This document shows positions 40,963 through 49,332 of a stretch of 56,553 nt of DNA, piece after piece (within the stretch, counting starts at the first letter, position 1; every line of letters starts with the position of its first letter). Origin of the DNA: a virus; the IMG/VR virus record IMGVR_UViG_3300013100_000001, positions 1-56,553 of that record; one strand, 5' to 3'. The notes beneath the pieces are model-generated. The model was not told the DNA's origin. It searched no databases and saw nothing but the letters and a program-made list of their open reading frames with translations. The position numbers and the translations under genes were made by a program.

Positions 40963-43437
40963 TTAGAGATCGTCGTTCTCAAGCCATTTCCTGATCTTGT
41001 CGTTATTCTGCGATCCATCTGCGTTCCGGAATAGCTCGGGCGTGCGGCTCCAAAACTGGATCGCATCTTTGCCGATCTTCACGCGCTTCGGGAACATCGA
41101 AAATCCCCGCTCGGATAGGAAGCGGTTGAGCGCTCGGCCGTAAGGCGCTTCGCTCCCGCGCTCCATGAGCACGTCGCTCACGATACCGCCGTCGAGCAGG
41201 GTTTCGCAGAAGTCGAGCCGCTTGCTCTCCGCCAAGGCGGCGTCGAACGCAGCTTCTTCGTCACTCTCGTTGAGCGCCACCATCTCAGCGCGGCTGCTAC
41301 TCTCGGGAGCGCGGGCGTCGGGATTGAATTCGTCGCTGATCTCGTGGTTCATGAACCACTTCCGCAACGCCCCGGCGTGAGTCAGGGAGTTGTAAAGCTC
41401 AGTGTAATAGGTGGGATGGGCTTCATTGAATTTCTTGATCGCGTGCCGGCGCTGCCAACGCGAGAACATCGGAAAATAACGGGTGTCGTCATCTCCGGCC
41501 GGGATCGCATCCTTGTGGTTGGACGACGCCATGAGCGAAGCCGTCGCGACGATCTCGAAGACGCCGCGTTGCATCGCACGGATCGACAGAACCTTGTTCG
41601 TGATCCAAGGCTTCATCCGGTTCAACGCTTCATAGCGATTGGAGCCGTGCAGCCGCACTTCCTCGACGAAGACAAGCAAGCAGCCTTCCATGAAGTGATT
41701 ATACTTCTCTTGGAACGATTCCCCGGCGACGATATGCACGTTTTCCCATCCGAGAATGACCTTCATCATCTCCGCGAAAAACGTCTTGCCGTCGCCCTGC
41801 GTCCCTTGGATCAGCGGCATCCAGTTTATTCGCCGCTTCGTTTGAACGATGTAAGCGATCCAATCCAGAAGTAACTTCCGATCTCGCTCCACCGGGAAAA
41901 GGTGCTCAAGATGGGCCTTCACCATGCGAATGGCCTGCTTGTCAGCTTCGGTGTAGCGATCCGGCATTTCGGGAACGCCGGCCTCCGAGTAGAAGTTGAC
42001 AAACCGCTGGCCGTTGAAGGTGAAAAACTGATCTTCGTGCGGCATATACATGCGACGATAGACAGTTTCGATTTCCCACAAGTTGAGCGCCGCTTGGCTG
42101 GCGGTATGCTCAGGCGACGACCGGCCTTCGAGCCGATCTTTCTGCGTCATCATGAAGCGGTTATGCTTCGCGTTGAAGGCTTCGGCGTCTAGCTCAGTCC
42201 GGTTTTCGATATGGTAGAAAACCTTATCGCGTTCGATGTAGCAATATGGCTCTAACCACTTGGGCTTGCGCTTGTTTTCCGGATTTTCGAAGCGGATCAG
42301 ACTGCGGACAGTGGCGACACTCATCGAGTCGCCGGAGATTTCCTTGTAGCGCTTGCGGATGAGATTGCCGATGCTCTCGCGCACGAGATTGTCGAAGGCC
42401 AGCCGCTTGACCTTGTATGCTACGTCACGGAGCGCTTCGACCGTGCGGGCCGCGGTGATCTCTTCCCGCGTATCCTGCACTTGCTCGCCAGCCAGGCGCT
42501 TCTCTTCTTCGTTCGCGAGCTTGACGATCAGGCGGGCCGTGACCGGCTGACTGCCCTTTTCCGGCTCGAATGTCGGCCACTTGGCGTCGAGCACGTCCGC
42601 GTCATAGTTGTTCGCTTGCGCGGACCACGAGTGCCAGAGCAGCAAGCCTTCTTCGTCGCCCCGGTATTGGTGCCAGAGCGCCATGCCGATTTGGAGCCAA
42701 GTGTCATAGTCGTCGGCGCCGGGGACAAGCTGAAGCTTAAGATCAAGCTCCTGCGTCGTAATGTCTATCGGGTGATCGTCGGAGAAATCCGCGTCATCGT
42801 CATCAACAACCGCCAATTCGCGACGGGATTCCAACCGCTTGAGCGTCTTCTTTTCGATCCAGCCGGCCTCTTCTGCCAATCGTTCGAATTCGGCGGCGAT
42901 CTCTTCGGCCTGATCCCGCGTGATCTCCGGCAAGTCGGCCCATGCGGTGTTGTGCGGCGCCTTCTTGTCGTTCCAACGATAAGGCTCCCCGGTGTCCGGA
43001 TGCACGGCAAAGGCCACGAATTGCTGGCCGTCGCCAAGGATTTCGACCTTGTGCGTGATCTCGTTATTGTCGGGATCGACGTATGTTTTCGAGTTGACTT
43101 TCTTGAATGGCTCATCGGTGCGGTAGAGCAAGCCGGTCTTCGGCGGCAGGCCGACGCGCTGCAATGTTGCACCGCACAATGCCTGAGTGAATCGGATCAT
43201 TTTCCGCACAATGGCCGGATCGCGGCAGTCGATATCCACCATCGGCGTCTTGCGGGCGAGAATGCCGACGCCATGCTTGCCGCGGCCGTTTTCCAGCCAG
43301 CGGCCGAGCTTGCGCTTGTCGGCTCTGATATCTTCCCACTTGTCGAACGGCGGCCGCTTCGTTCCCGGCTTAATCGGGATGATCTCGAATCCGTTTTCAA
43401 GGGTAGAGGCGCCGTATTTCTTGAGATACGCGCTCAC
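40963..43437 (-). CDS. Primase-polymerase / SF3 helicase
   Basis: The 824-aa protein starts at GTG 43437. The N-terminus is an archaeo-eukaryotic prim-pol domain: catalytic acids in MVDIDC (Asp68, Asp70) and the QQFVAFAVHPDTGEP segment near 135. A PriCT-2-like region follows near 240 (DDYDTWLQIGMALWHQY). The C-terminal half is an SF3/VirE-type helicase with Walker A GTQGDGKT near residue 545 and a Walker B-like LLVFVEEV. It should prime and unwind DNA at the phage origin. It ends in ENDDL. Preceded by a 3-bp gap from the regulator gene, so both are one transcript. Confidence 0.9.
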   Translation of the reverse strand: MSAYLKKYGASTLENGFEIIPIKPGTKRPPFDKWEDIRADKRKLGRWLENGRGKHGVGILARKTPMVDIDCRDPAIVRKMIRFTQALCGATLQRVGLPPKTGLLYRTDEPFKKVNSKTYVDPDNNEITHKVEILGDGQQFVAFAVHPDTGEPYRWNDKKAPHNTAWADLPEITRDQAEEIAAEFERLAEEAGWIEKKTLKRLESRRELAVVDDDDADFSDDHPIDITTQELDLKLQLVPGADDYDTWLQIGMALWHQYRGDEEGLLLWHSWSAQANNYDADVLDAKWPTFEPEKGSQPVTARLIVKLANEEEKRLAGEQVQDTREEITAARTVEALRDVAYKVKRLAFDNLVRESIGNLIRKRYKEISGDSMSVATVRSLIRFENPENKRKPKWLEPYCYIERDKVFYHIENRTELDAEAFNAKHNRFMMTQKDRLEGRSSPEHTASQAALNLWEIETVYRRMYMPHEDQFFTFNGQRFVNFYSEAGVPEMPDRYTEADKQAIRMVKAHLEHLFPVERDRKLLLDWIAYIVQTKRRINWMPLIQGTQGDGKTFFAEMMKVILGWENVHIVAGESFQEKYNHFMEGCLLVFVEEVRLHGSNRYEALNRMKPWITNKVLSIRAMQRGVFEIVATASLMASSNHKDAIPAGDDDTRYFPMFSRWQRRHAIKKFNEAHPTYYTELYNSLTHAGALRKWFMNHEISDEFNPDARAPESSSRAEMVALNESDEEAAFDAALAESKRLDFCETLLDGGIVSDVLMERGSEAPYGRALNRFLSERGFSMFPKRVKIGKDAIQFWSRTPELFRNADGSQNNDKIRKWLENDDL

Positions 43438-43440
43438 GGA

Positions 43441-43734
43441 TCAGTCAGCCTCAACAACGAAGAGATCAGGACGGAATAGCTCGCGAGGGAACAAGTCGCG
43501 CCCAAGCAAAGCTTCGATCTGGACGGCCATTTCACCGCTGATCTTGCCCCGCACCTTAGCTTGGAGGACGGCGGTGTTGCCGACTCCGAGGGCCTTGGCG
43601 AGCGCGGTCGCGGTGCCTTCGCGACTCGCGAAGAGGGCGGCCAAACTCAGAAGGTGACGAAGGGCGGCGGCCGCCCTTTCTCCCTCTGGCAAGTCATCAT
43701 GCCAGGCGGGCATCGGCCATTTGTTTTGCGGCAT
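43441..43734 (-). CDS. Cro/YdaS-like transcription regulator
   Basis: The 97-aa product starts at ATG 43734. The helix-turn-helix (ATALAKALGVGNTAVLQAK, residues 42-60) and terminal text LFPRELFRPDLF match the YdaS/Cro family of phage regulators. It lies at the divergent junction of the replication operons and is co-transcribed with the primase. It is a candidate binder of the dispersed palindrome or of the CATGGG-type sites. The upstream frame extension has no start support. Confidence 0.8.
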   Translation of the reverse strand: MPQNKWPMPAWHDDLPEGERAAAALRHLLSLAALFASREGTATALAKALGVGNTAVLQAKVRGKISGEMAVQIEALLGRDLFPRELFRPDLFVVEAD

Positions 43735-43916
43735 ACGGTCCCAAGATTTTGAGCGATTAACGGCCGTTACATGGGGCAGGATTAACCGCGCTGTCCAGTC
43801 ATAATTTAGATCAGTTTTGCTATTGACGTGACTCTTTCGCCTTGGCACAACAACAGTCACCGTCTCCGGGCCGAACCGGGGCGATCATCCACGGACGGTT
43901 AAAGGACCGAATCACC
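43735..43916. promoter_or_regulatory. Divergent control region regulator / replication operon
   Basis: This 182-bp region holds AACGGCCGTT (43759-43768), CATGGGGCAGGATTA (43770-43784), AT-rich DNA (43800-43820) and on the + strand TTGACG (43825-43830), a possible -35 hexamer. No clear -10 element is visible for either direction. Confidence 0.5.
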
Positions 43917-44306
43917 ATGATTGAAGAAAAACTCGACTTGCTCACGAAGGAAACTGTTGCTCTGCGGAAGGCAGTCGAAGCCAATACTGCGGCGCTCGGC
44001 GCGACTTCCGGCACTAAGGGCAAGCCTTCCGACGACGACTCGGGCGAGAAGCCTGCCGGCAAGCGCGGCCGTCCGAAGAAGGAAGAGCCGACGCCCGAGC
44101 ACGACAAGGACGAAGTTGAGGCGATCATTCGCCGCGTGTCGAAGGAAGTCGGCAAGCCGGTCGCGAAGAAGATCATTTCGGACGCAGGCGCCGACGATCT
44201 CGCGGACCTTCTCACCATGCCCGCGAAGTATGACGCGGCCTTTGCCGCGGCCGAAGCCGCGCTCGCCGAAGACGGTGACAGCGGCGAAGAGGAAGACGAT
44301 ATCTAA
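43917..44306 (+). CDS. AT-hook acidic protein
   Basis: The 129-aa product starts at ATG 43917 (AAGGA upstream). After an N-terminal helix (EEKLDLLTKETVALRKAVEAN, residues 3-23) comes a Lys/Asp-rich linker with the AT-hook KRGRPKK (near residue 55), a helical domain, and an acidic tail ending EEEDDI. AT-hooks bind the minor groove of AT-rich DNA. First gene of the replication operon, probably a DNA-binding helper. Confidence 0.75.
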   Translation: MIEEKLDLLTKETVALRKAVEANTAALGATSGTKGKPSDDDSGEKPAGKRGRPKKEEPTPEHDKDEVEAIIRRVSKEVGKPVAKKIISDAGADDLADLLTMPAKYDAAFAAAEAALAEDGDSGEEEDDI

Positions 44307-44312
44307 TCGTTC

Positions 44313-44388
44313 GTCGGGCCGGCTTTCTTCCCGTTAGTCGGCCCGACTCCCCGCCGCCCATCCTCTCCTCCTCTGGCGGGCGGCGGGG
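44313..44388 (+). promoter_or_regulatory. Two tandem GC-rich hairpins before replication genes
   Basis: Hairpin 1 pairs 44313-44321 with 44339-44347 (GTCGGGCCG, 17-nt loop). Hairpin 2 pairs 44349-44359 with 44378-44388 (CCCCGCCGCCC, 18-nt loop). One base separates them. No U-run follows, so they are not a simple terminator. The second loop has CTCCTCCTCT, complementary to Shine-Dalgarno sequences. Confidence 0.7.
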
Positions 44389-44409
44389 AACCTTGCAGGA
44401 GACGGGACG

Positions 44410-44667
44410 ATGTTGAGCATTTTCGGCTATCTTGTCGTATGTGATTTCGTCCTTCTTCTGTTAGTTTGGCTCGCTGTTCGACGCCGCCCCTATTGTCCGC
44501 GCTGCTATTATCCTCTGTATAGGTGTGACTGCGATGAGCAAGTTTTGGAGAGGGCCGACCGAAGCCCTGAAAGCGACATACGCAGACTCCATCGCATCCC
44601 GTTTGCACCGCCGAGCCGGGGAGCAGCGGATAGCTTACGAAACCGACCACACCGGCCGAACCGCTAA
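44410..44667 (+). CDS. Small membrane protein with Cys cluster (3' end uncertain)
   Basis: The frame from ATG 44410 (AGGAGACGG upstream) encodes a membrane helix (residues 4-23) followed by CPRCYYPLYRCDCD, a likely zinc site. The remaining 45 residues lie entirely inside the next gene in another frame and look like its shadow, so translation of the full 85 aa is doubtful. Confidence 0.5.
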   Translation: MLSIFGYLVVCDFVLLLLVWLAVRRRPYCPRCYYPLYRCDCDEQVLERADRSPESDIRRLHRIPFAPPSRGAADSLRNRPHRPNR

Positions 44668-44929
44668 GGTTTGGCGCGTCGAGAAGCGCGGGGAACAGTG
44701 GTATCAGATTGATCTCGGGACTGTCCGCGGTGACGATCCCATGAACACCTTCATCAACGTCGCACTAGCCTACACGGACCATGATCCCGAGCTTTTCAGC
44801 TTGATCGGCCGGCAGCTTGAGCGCCGCACCGACGAAATCCTTTCCAGCCTGAGCGATCTCGACAAGCGGCTTCCGGTCGCACTCGAAGATATTGAGATCG
44901 CGCACGCAAGCCTGGCACACTATGTCTGA
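44534..44929 (+). CDS. Unknown protein of replication operon
   Basis: The 131-aa product starts at ATG 44534. Mixed alpha/beta, with a helical second half (LIGRQLERRTDEILSSL). No family. The stop overlaps the nuclease start by 8 nt. Confidence 0.65.
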   Translation: MSKFWRGPTEALKATYADSIASRLHRRAGEQRIAYETDHTGRTAKVWRVEKRGEQWYQIDLGTVRGDDPMNTFINVALAYTDHDPELFSLIGRQLERRTDEILSSLSDLDKRLPVALEDIEIAHASLAHYV

Positions 44930-46277
44930 GCACAAGCTGATTACGCTCGACGATGTTGCGCGCATGGCCGCATCCGGCCACTCCGCGTTTTCCCCGTCGA
45001 GCAGTAAAATGTGGCTCATGTGCTCGGGCAGCTTGATCCCGAATATCCTCGCGCATGACGATTGCTCGGAGGAAGCCGCCGAAGGGACCGTAGCGCATAG
45101 CGTTGCGGAAGAATGGCTCCGCACCGGGAAGCGCCCGAAGCATCTTATCGGCGAAGTCGTCGAGTGCGAGGGTTGGGAAATCGAGATCACCGAAGAGATG
45201 ATGGCCTACGTTGGCGATTATGTTGGATGGTGCCAAGAGCTTGAAGAAGACTCGATTCAATTCCTGATCGAAACCCGCGTCGATCTCTCAGACCTTATGC
45301 CAATCCCGAATCAGGGTGGCACGTCCGATTGCATCGCGCTCGTGAAGATCGGGAAAGGCCGTTACAAGCTCTATGTGCGCGATCTCAAATACGGGAAAGG
45401 CGTGCGCGTTGTCGCCGAAGACAACACTCAGGGGATGCTCTACGGCTATGGTTCGTGGAAAATCCTGAAGGACCGCTACAACATTGTCGAGATCGAAATC
45501 GGCATTTGTCATCCGCGGCTGAGTGACGGAACAACTACGTTTACGATCACGCCGGAAGAGCTTCTGGAATTCGCCGATTACGTCAAGGAACGGGCGGCCG
45601 AAGCGTGGCAATTCGACGCGCCGCGGACGCCGAGCGACGCCGGTTGTCAGTGGTGCAAGATCAAAGGCACTTGCCCCGCGCTGTATCTCGAAACTGCGGA
45701 AGTAACTTCTGCCGCTTTCGAAGATGATGACGAATTCGTTCCGCGCACATACAGCGTCGCCGAGATGGACGCTGCGAGTGAGCGGCTTGAAGATGAATTC
45801 GGATCAGAACCGTTCCGTCCGCGCAACCCGCGCCAGCTATCAACAGCCGCGCTCGCGAAGATACTTCGATATCGGAAAGTCACGGAGCAATTCTTCAGCG
45901 CTGTTGAAGCCGAGCTACTTGAGCGAGCGCTGAGCCGCGAAGAGGAAATTCCCGGATGGAAGATCGTCCGCGGCCGAGCAAATCGCAAATGGCCGGATAA
46001 TATCGCGATCCCATATCGAAGGCTCAAGGCGCTCGGCTTCACAGACGATATGATGTTCAAGACGGAAATGATCTCGCCGGCACAAGCAGAAGAAAAGCTG
46101 AAGAAGATAGCTGGACTTAAAAAGGATGCTGCGGCAGACGTAATCAATGCCATCGCGGTAAAGCCGCCTGGCGGAAAATCCCTTGTGAGGACTAGCGACA
46201 ATCGCGAAGCCCTTGCGAGCGATGCTGACGCTTTCGAGGACGATGACGAATTCGTTCCCCGGCAGCGTCAAAACTGA
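44922..46277 (+). CDS. DUF2800 nuclease (PD-(D/E)xK, Cas4-like)
   Basis: The 451-aa protein starts at ATG 44922. It carries the family plan: CSGS then EGTVAHSVAEEWL near residue 50, NQGGTSDCIALV with the catalytic Asp near 130, and VRDLKYGKG (the D-x-K core) near 153. A Cys group CQWCKIKGTCPAL near 245 resembles the Fe-S cluster edge of Cas4/AddB. It likely processes recombination ends. The peptide FEDDDEFVPR occurs twice (near residues 265 and 440). Confidence 0.85.
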   Translation: MSEHKLITLDDVARMAASGHSAFSPSSSKMWLMCSGSLIPNILAHDDCSEEAAEGTVAHSVAEEWLRTGKRPKHLIGEVVECEGWEIEITEEMMAYVGDYVGWCQELEEDSIQFLIETRVDLSDLMPIPNQGGTSDCIALVKIGKGRYKLYVRDLKYGKGVRVVAEDNTQGMLYGYGSWKILKDRYNIVEIEIGICHPRLSDGTTTFTITPEELLEFADYVKERAAEAWQFDAPRTPSDAGCQWCKIKGTCPALYLETAEVTSAAFEDDDEFVPRTYSVAEMDAASERLEDEFGSEPFRPRNPRQLSTAALAKILRYRKVTEQFFSAVEAELLERALSREEEIPGWKIVRGRANRKWPDNIAIPYRRLKALGFTDDMMFKTEMISPAQAEEKLKKIAGLKKDAAADVINAIAVKPPGGKSLVRTSDNREALASDADAFEDDDEFVPRQRQN

Positions 46278-46304
46278 AAACCGGAAAAACGGAAGGTAGA
46301 GTAA

Positions 46305-47033
46305 ATGGCGAATAAGAAGAAAGAGAAGGCGACGGTTGTTCGCAAGGTGGCGAATGCGGCGTTGCTTAGCAACGGTTTGATCCGCGTGAGCAACATTCGG
46401 CTCAGCTATCCGCATCTGGACCGGCCCTACAAGAAGGAAGGCGATGCTGGCGTTGCGAAGTATGGCGTCGTCGCGCTGCTTCCGAAAGACACGCACAACG
46501 CGGCGCGGAAGCTCATCAACGAAGAAATTGAGCGCGTCATGCAGGAAAACAAGGTTCGTGCCTTGGCTTCCGACAAGAAGTTTCTGCGCGACGGGGACGA
46601 TTCTGACAAGGAAGAGCACAACGGCCACTGGACTCTGTCCGCCCGCGAAGAGCGCCGGCCGATCCTGAAGGAAATGACGGACGGGGAGCTTACGCTTGTC
46701 GAGCCGGAAGACGCCAAAGAAACTTTCTACGGCGGTTGTTGGGCGTCTCTGCTGATCGAGCCGTGGTTCCAAAACAACAAGCACGGCAAGCGCGTCAACG
46801 CTTCGCTCCGCGCCGTCACGAAGAAGGCTGACGATGACTCGTTCGGCGAAGGCCGGATCAGCGAGGAAGAAGTCGATGAGGCGTTCGAAGACGAAGAGGA
46901 ATTCGAAGGCCCGAGCCGCGGTTCGTCTTCGAAGGGCAAGAGCCGCTATGAGGACGACGACGAAGATGAGCGTCCTCGCAAGAAGGCCGCTCGCCGTAGT
47001 CGGGACGACGATGACGACGATGACGATCTGTAA
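46305..47033 (+). CDS. DUF2815 single-stranded DNA-binding-like protein
   Basis: The 242-aa product has the DUF2815 text (RVSNIRLSYPHLDRP, YGVVALLPKD), the SSB-like OB protein usually coded between DUF2800 and PolA in phages. The last 70 residues are highly acidic with a stretch of eight Asp before Leu, like the acidic tip through which T7 gp2.5 and bacterial SSBs recruit partners. AAGGTAGAG precedes ATG 46305. Confidence 0.85.
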   Translation: MANKKKEKATVVRKVANAALLSNGLIRVSNIRLSYPHLDRPYKKEGDAGVAKYGVVALLPKDTHNAARKLINEEIERVMQENKVRALASDKKFLRDGDDSDKEEHNGHWTLSAREERRPILKEMTDGELTLVEPEDAKETFYGGCWASLLIEPWFQNNKHGKRVNASLRAVTKKADDDSFGEGRISEEEVDEAFEDEEEFEGPSRGSSSKGKSRYEDDDEDERPRKKAARRSRDDDDDDDDL

Positions 47034-47096
47034 TCGTTGGAAGTAACTTCCGGGCGGCCGTTTGCGAGGGCGGCCGCCCGCATTGTGTCAGGACCG

Positions 47097-49154
47097 ATGA
47101 AGCGCCGCCATCTCCATATCGACTTTGAAACGGCCTGCGAGCTTAACCTAAAGGTGGTTGGGCTTGATCTCTACACGCGCCACGAGAGCTTCCGTCCGAT
47201 TTGGGTTGCCTACGCAATCGACGATGGCGAAGTCACTGAAGTCGATCTCAGCGAGGACGATGAGCTTCCCGAAGAGCTTTGGGAGTATCTGGAAGCCGAA
47301 GACGTGCTCGTTTGGGCGTTCAACGCCGCTTTCGAACGGGTTGTGCTAAACCGATATTACAAGGCCCGCATTCCAATCCGCCGTTTCCGGTGCTCCATGG
47401 CGCTCGCTTATATGCACGCTTATGTCGGCGGCTTGGATGAAGTGCATGGACAGATGGGCCTAGCCGCGAAATACGCCAAGGATAAAGAGGGCGAGCGGCT
47501 AATGAAAATTTTCTCCATGCCGCAGAAGATTACGAAGAATCAGCCGCATCGCTGGCGCGACCGGAAAACCGATCCCGTCGATTGGACGAAATATGGCGCC
47601 TATTGCGGGCAGGACGTGGTTGCCGAACGGGCGCAGACCAATGAGCTTCTGAAGTATCCTATTGACGAACGGGAGTGGGAAGTTTGGGCGCTGGATCAAG
47701 TCATCAATGACGTTGGCGTGCCCATTGACAAGAAGTTTGTCGTCAACGCGATCCATCTCGCCAACAAGCGCAAAGCCATCCTCACGAAGCAGATGGCGAA
47801 GCTCACCGGCCTCGACAATCCCGGTTCCGTCCCTCAACTCCTGCCCTTCCTCCGGGAAGAGGGCTATCCGTATGACGATCTCCGCAAGGATTCCGTGAAG
47901 ATTGCGCTCAACCGCAACTCCGATCCAGAGGATGAAGTTGAGATCACACCGCTCGGCGTCAAGGTGCTCAAGCTCCGCCAGCAACAAGCCCGCACTTCCG
48001 TTCGTAAATATGACGCGATCCTGAAGCGCCTCTCACCGGACGGCCGGATCAGGCACATTCTCCAATATGGAGGCGCCTCGCGCACGCTCAGATGGGCCGG
48101 CCGCGCCATGCAGCCGCAGAACCTTCCGCGGACGCCGAAGAAGCTCGAAGACCCTTGGATGCTTGAGCGCGTGTCCGAGATCATCCGCGAAGGTGATTAC
48201 GATGAGCTTGAGCTTTGGATGGCCGAACCGATGGAGGCACTGGCCGGCCTTGTCCGCTCGGCGATCCGGGCGAAGAAGGGCAAGAAGCTAGTCGTCTGCG
48301 ATCTCGCGTCGATTGAGAGCCGCGTTATCGCCTGGCTCACAGGCTGCAAGGCTCTCCTGCAAGTATTTATCGAAGGTCGATGCGCCTACAAGGAATTCGC
48401 GACGAAGTTGTTCAAGTGCGCCTATGAGGAAGTCACGAAGGGACAGCGATCCGACGCGAAGCCGGCCGTGCTCGGCGGTGGATATCGTCTCGGCGGCGGC
48501 GGCATGATCGAAGGGAAGAAGACGGGCCTTTGGGGCTATGCCGAAAACATGGGAATCGAGCTATCCAAGGAAGCCGCCCACAAGTCCGTCAAGGTTTTCC
48601 GGGAAGAATATAAAGAGATCGTCGATACGTGGTATGCCTATGAGGACGCCATTGCCCATACGATCCGCACCGGCAAGCGCACGAAAGTTGGCCCGATCTA
48701 TTTCCGGCTCGAAGCGCCGTATCTCACCGCTGAGTTACCTAGCGGACGCAAGCTTTGGTATCTGAAGCCGCAAGTCCGGAAGGCGAAGATCAAATACATC
48801 GACGCGAAGAGCGGCGAGCAGAAGGAATTCGAGAAAGACAGCATCTCCTACATGGGGAAGCAGCAAAACGGCAAAAAATGGCTTCGAATTCAGTCGCACG
48901 GCGGCAAATTTATCGAGAATTTCGTGCAGGCCATCGCCCGCGATATTCTCCGCGAAGGGCTACTGGCCGCGGCCAATGATAACTTCAACATCGTCATGCA
49001 CGTCCACGATGAAATCGTTGCGGAAGAGGACGAACACGACGAATATCATTCAAAGGATCGGCTAGTTGAGTGCATGGCCGCTTCGCTGAAGGAATATCCG
49101 GATTTGCCGCTCGGCGCCGCTGGATACGAAGCAGAAATTTATAGGAAGGATTGA
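47097..49154 (+). CDS. DNA polymerase, family A (with 3'-5' exonuclease)
   Basis: The 685-aa protein starts at ATG 47097. Exonuclease motif I is HIDFETA (Asp9, Glu11). Polymerase motifs are CDLASIESR near residue 400 (motif A), a Lys/Gly-rich motif B region with AKPAVLGGGYRLGG near 465, and VMHVHDEIV near 632 (motif C). It is the phage replicative polymerase. An upstream in-frame ATG at 47037 begins inside a palindrome copy and is not chosen. Confidence 0.95.
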   Translation: MKRRHLHIDFETACELNLKVVGLDLYTRHESFRPIWVAYAIDDGEVTEVDLSEDDELPEELWEYLEAEDVLVWAFNAAFERVVLNRYYKARIPIRRFRCSMALAYMHAYVGGLDEVHGQMGLAAKYAKDKEGERLMKIFSMPQKITKNQPHRWRDRKTDPVDWTKYGAYCGQDVVAERAQTNELLKYPIDEREWEVWALDQVINDVGVPIDKKFVVNAIHLANKRKAILTKQMAKLTGLDNPGSVPQLLPFLREEGYPYDDLRKDSVKIALNRNSDPEDEVEITPLGVKVLKLRQQQARTSVRKYDAILKRLSPDGRIRHILQYGGASRTLRWAGRAMQPQNLPRTPKKLEDPWMLERVSEIIREGDYDELELWMAEPMEALAGLVRSAIRAKKGKKLVVCDLASIESRVIAWLTGCKALLQVFIEGRCAYKEFATKLFKCAYEEVTKGQRSDAKPAVLGGGYRLGGGGMIEGKKTGLWGYAENMGIELSKEAAHKSVKVFREEYKEIVDTWYAYEDAIAHTIRTGKRTKVGPIYFRLEAPYLTAELPSGRKLWYLKPQVRKAKIKYIDAKSGEQKEFEKDSISYMGKQQNGKKWLRIQSHGGKFIENFVQAIARDILREGLLAAANDNFNIVMHVHDEIVAEEDEHDEYHSKDRLVECMAASLKEYPDLPLGAAGYEAEIYRKD

Positions 49155-49156
49155 AT

Positions 49157-49330
49157 ATGTCTAAGACACATATTCGCTACAATGAATCCGCCATCTGCGG
49201 AGCCGGCAAAGGTTCTCTATGCGGCCAGCTTAATATCGTTTTTGCGTCAGTCGCTAAGACGGCGACTTGCGGAAATTGCCAAAGAATTCTCGCGACTACG
49301 CTGCGCGACGAAAATCCAAGGGAGCTTTGA
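49157..49330 (+). CDS. Very small Cys-rich protein
   Basis: The 57-aa frame begins 2 nt after the polymerase stop, with AGGA 7 nt upstream. Four Cys (two near 14 and 21, and CGNC near 40) suggest one zinc site. No family. Confidence 0.6.
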   Translation: MSKTHIRYNESAICGAGKGSLCGQLNIVFASVAKTATCGNCQRILATTLRDENPREL

Positions 49331-49332
49331 TC

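Noticed and set aside
44303-44650. 115-aa - strand open frame over the tandem hairpins
   Set aside because: Antisense to the leader and two + strand genes, no RBS, low-complexity text from the hairpin arms.
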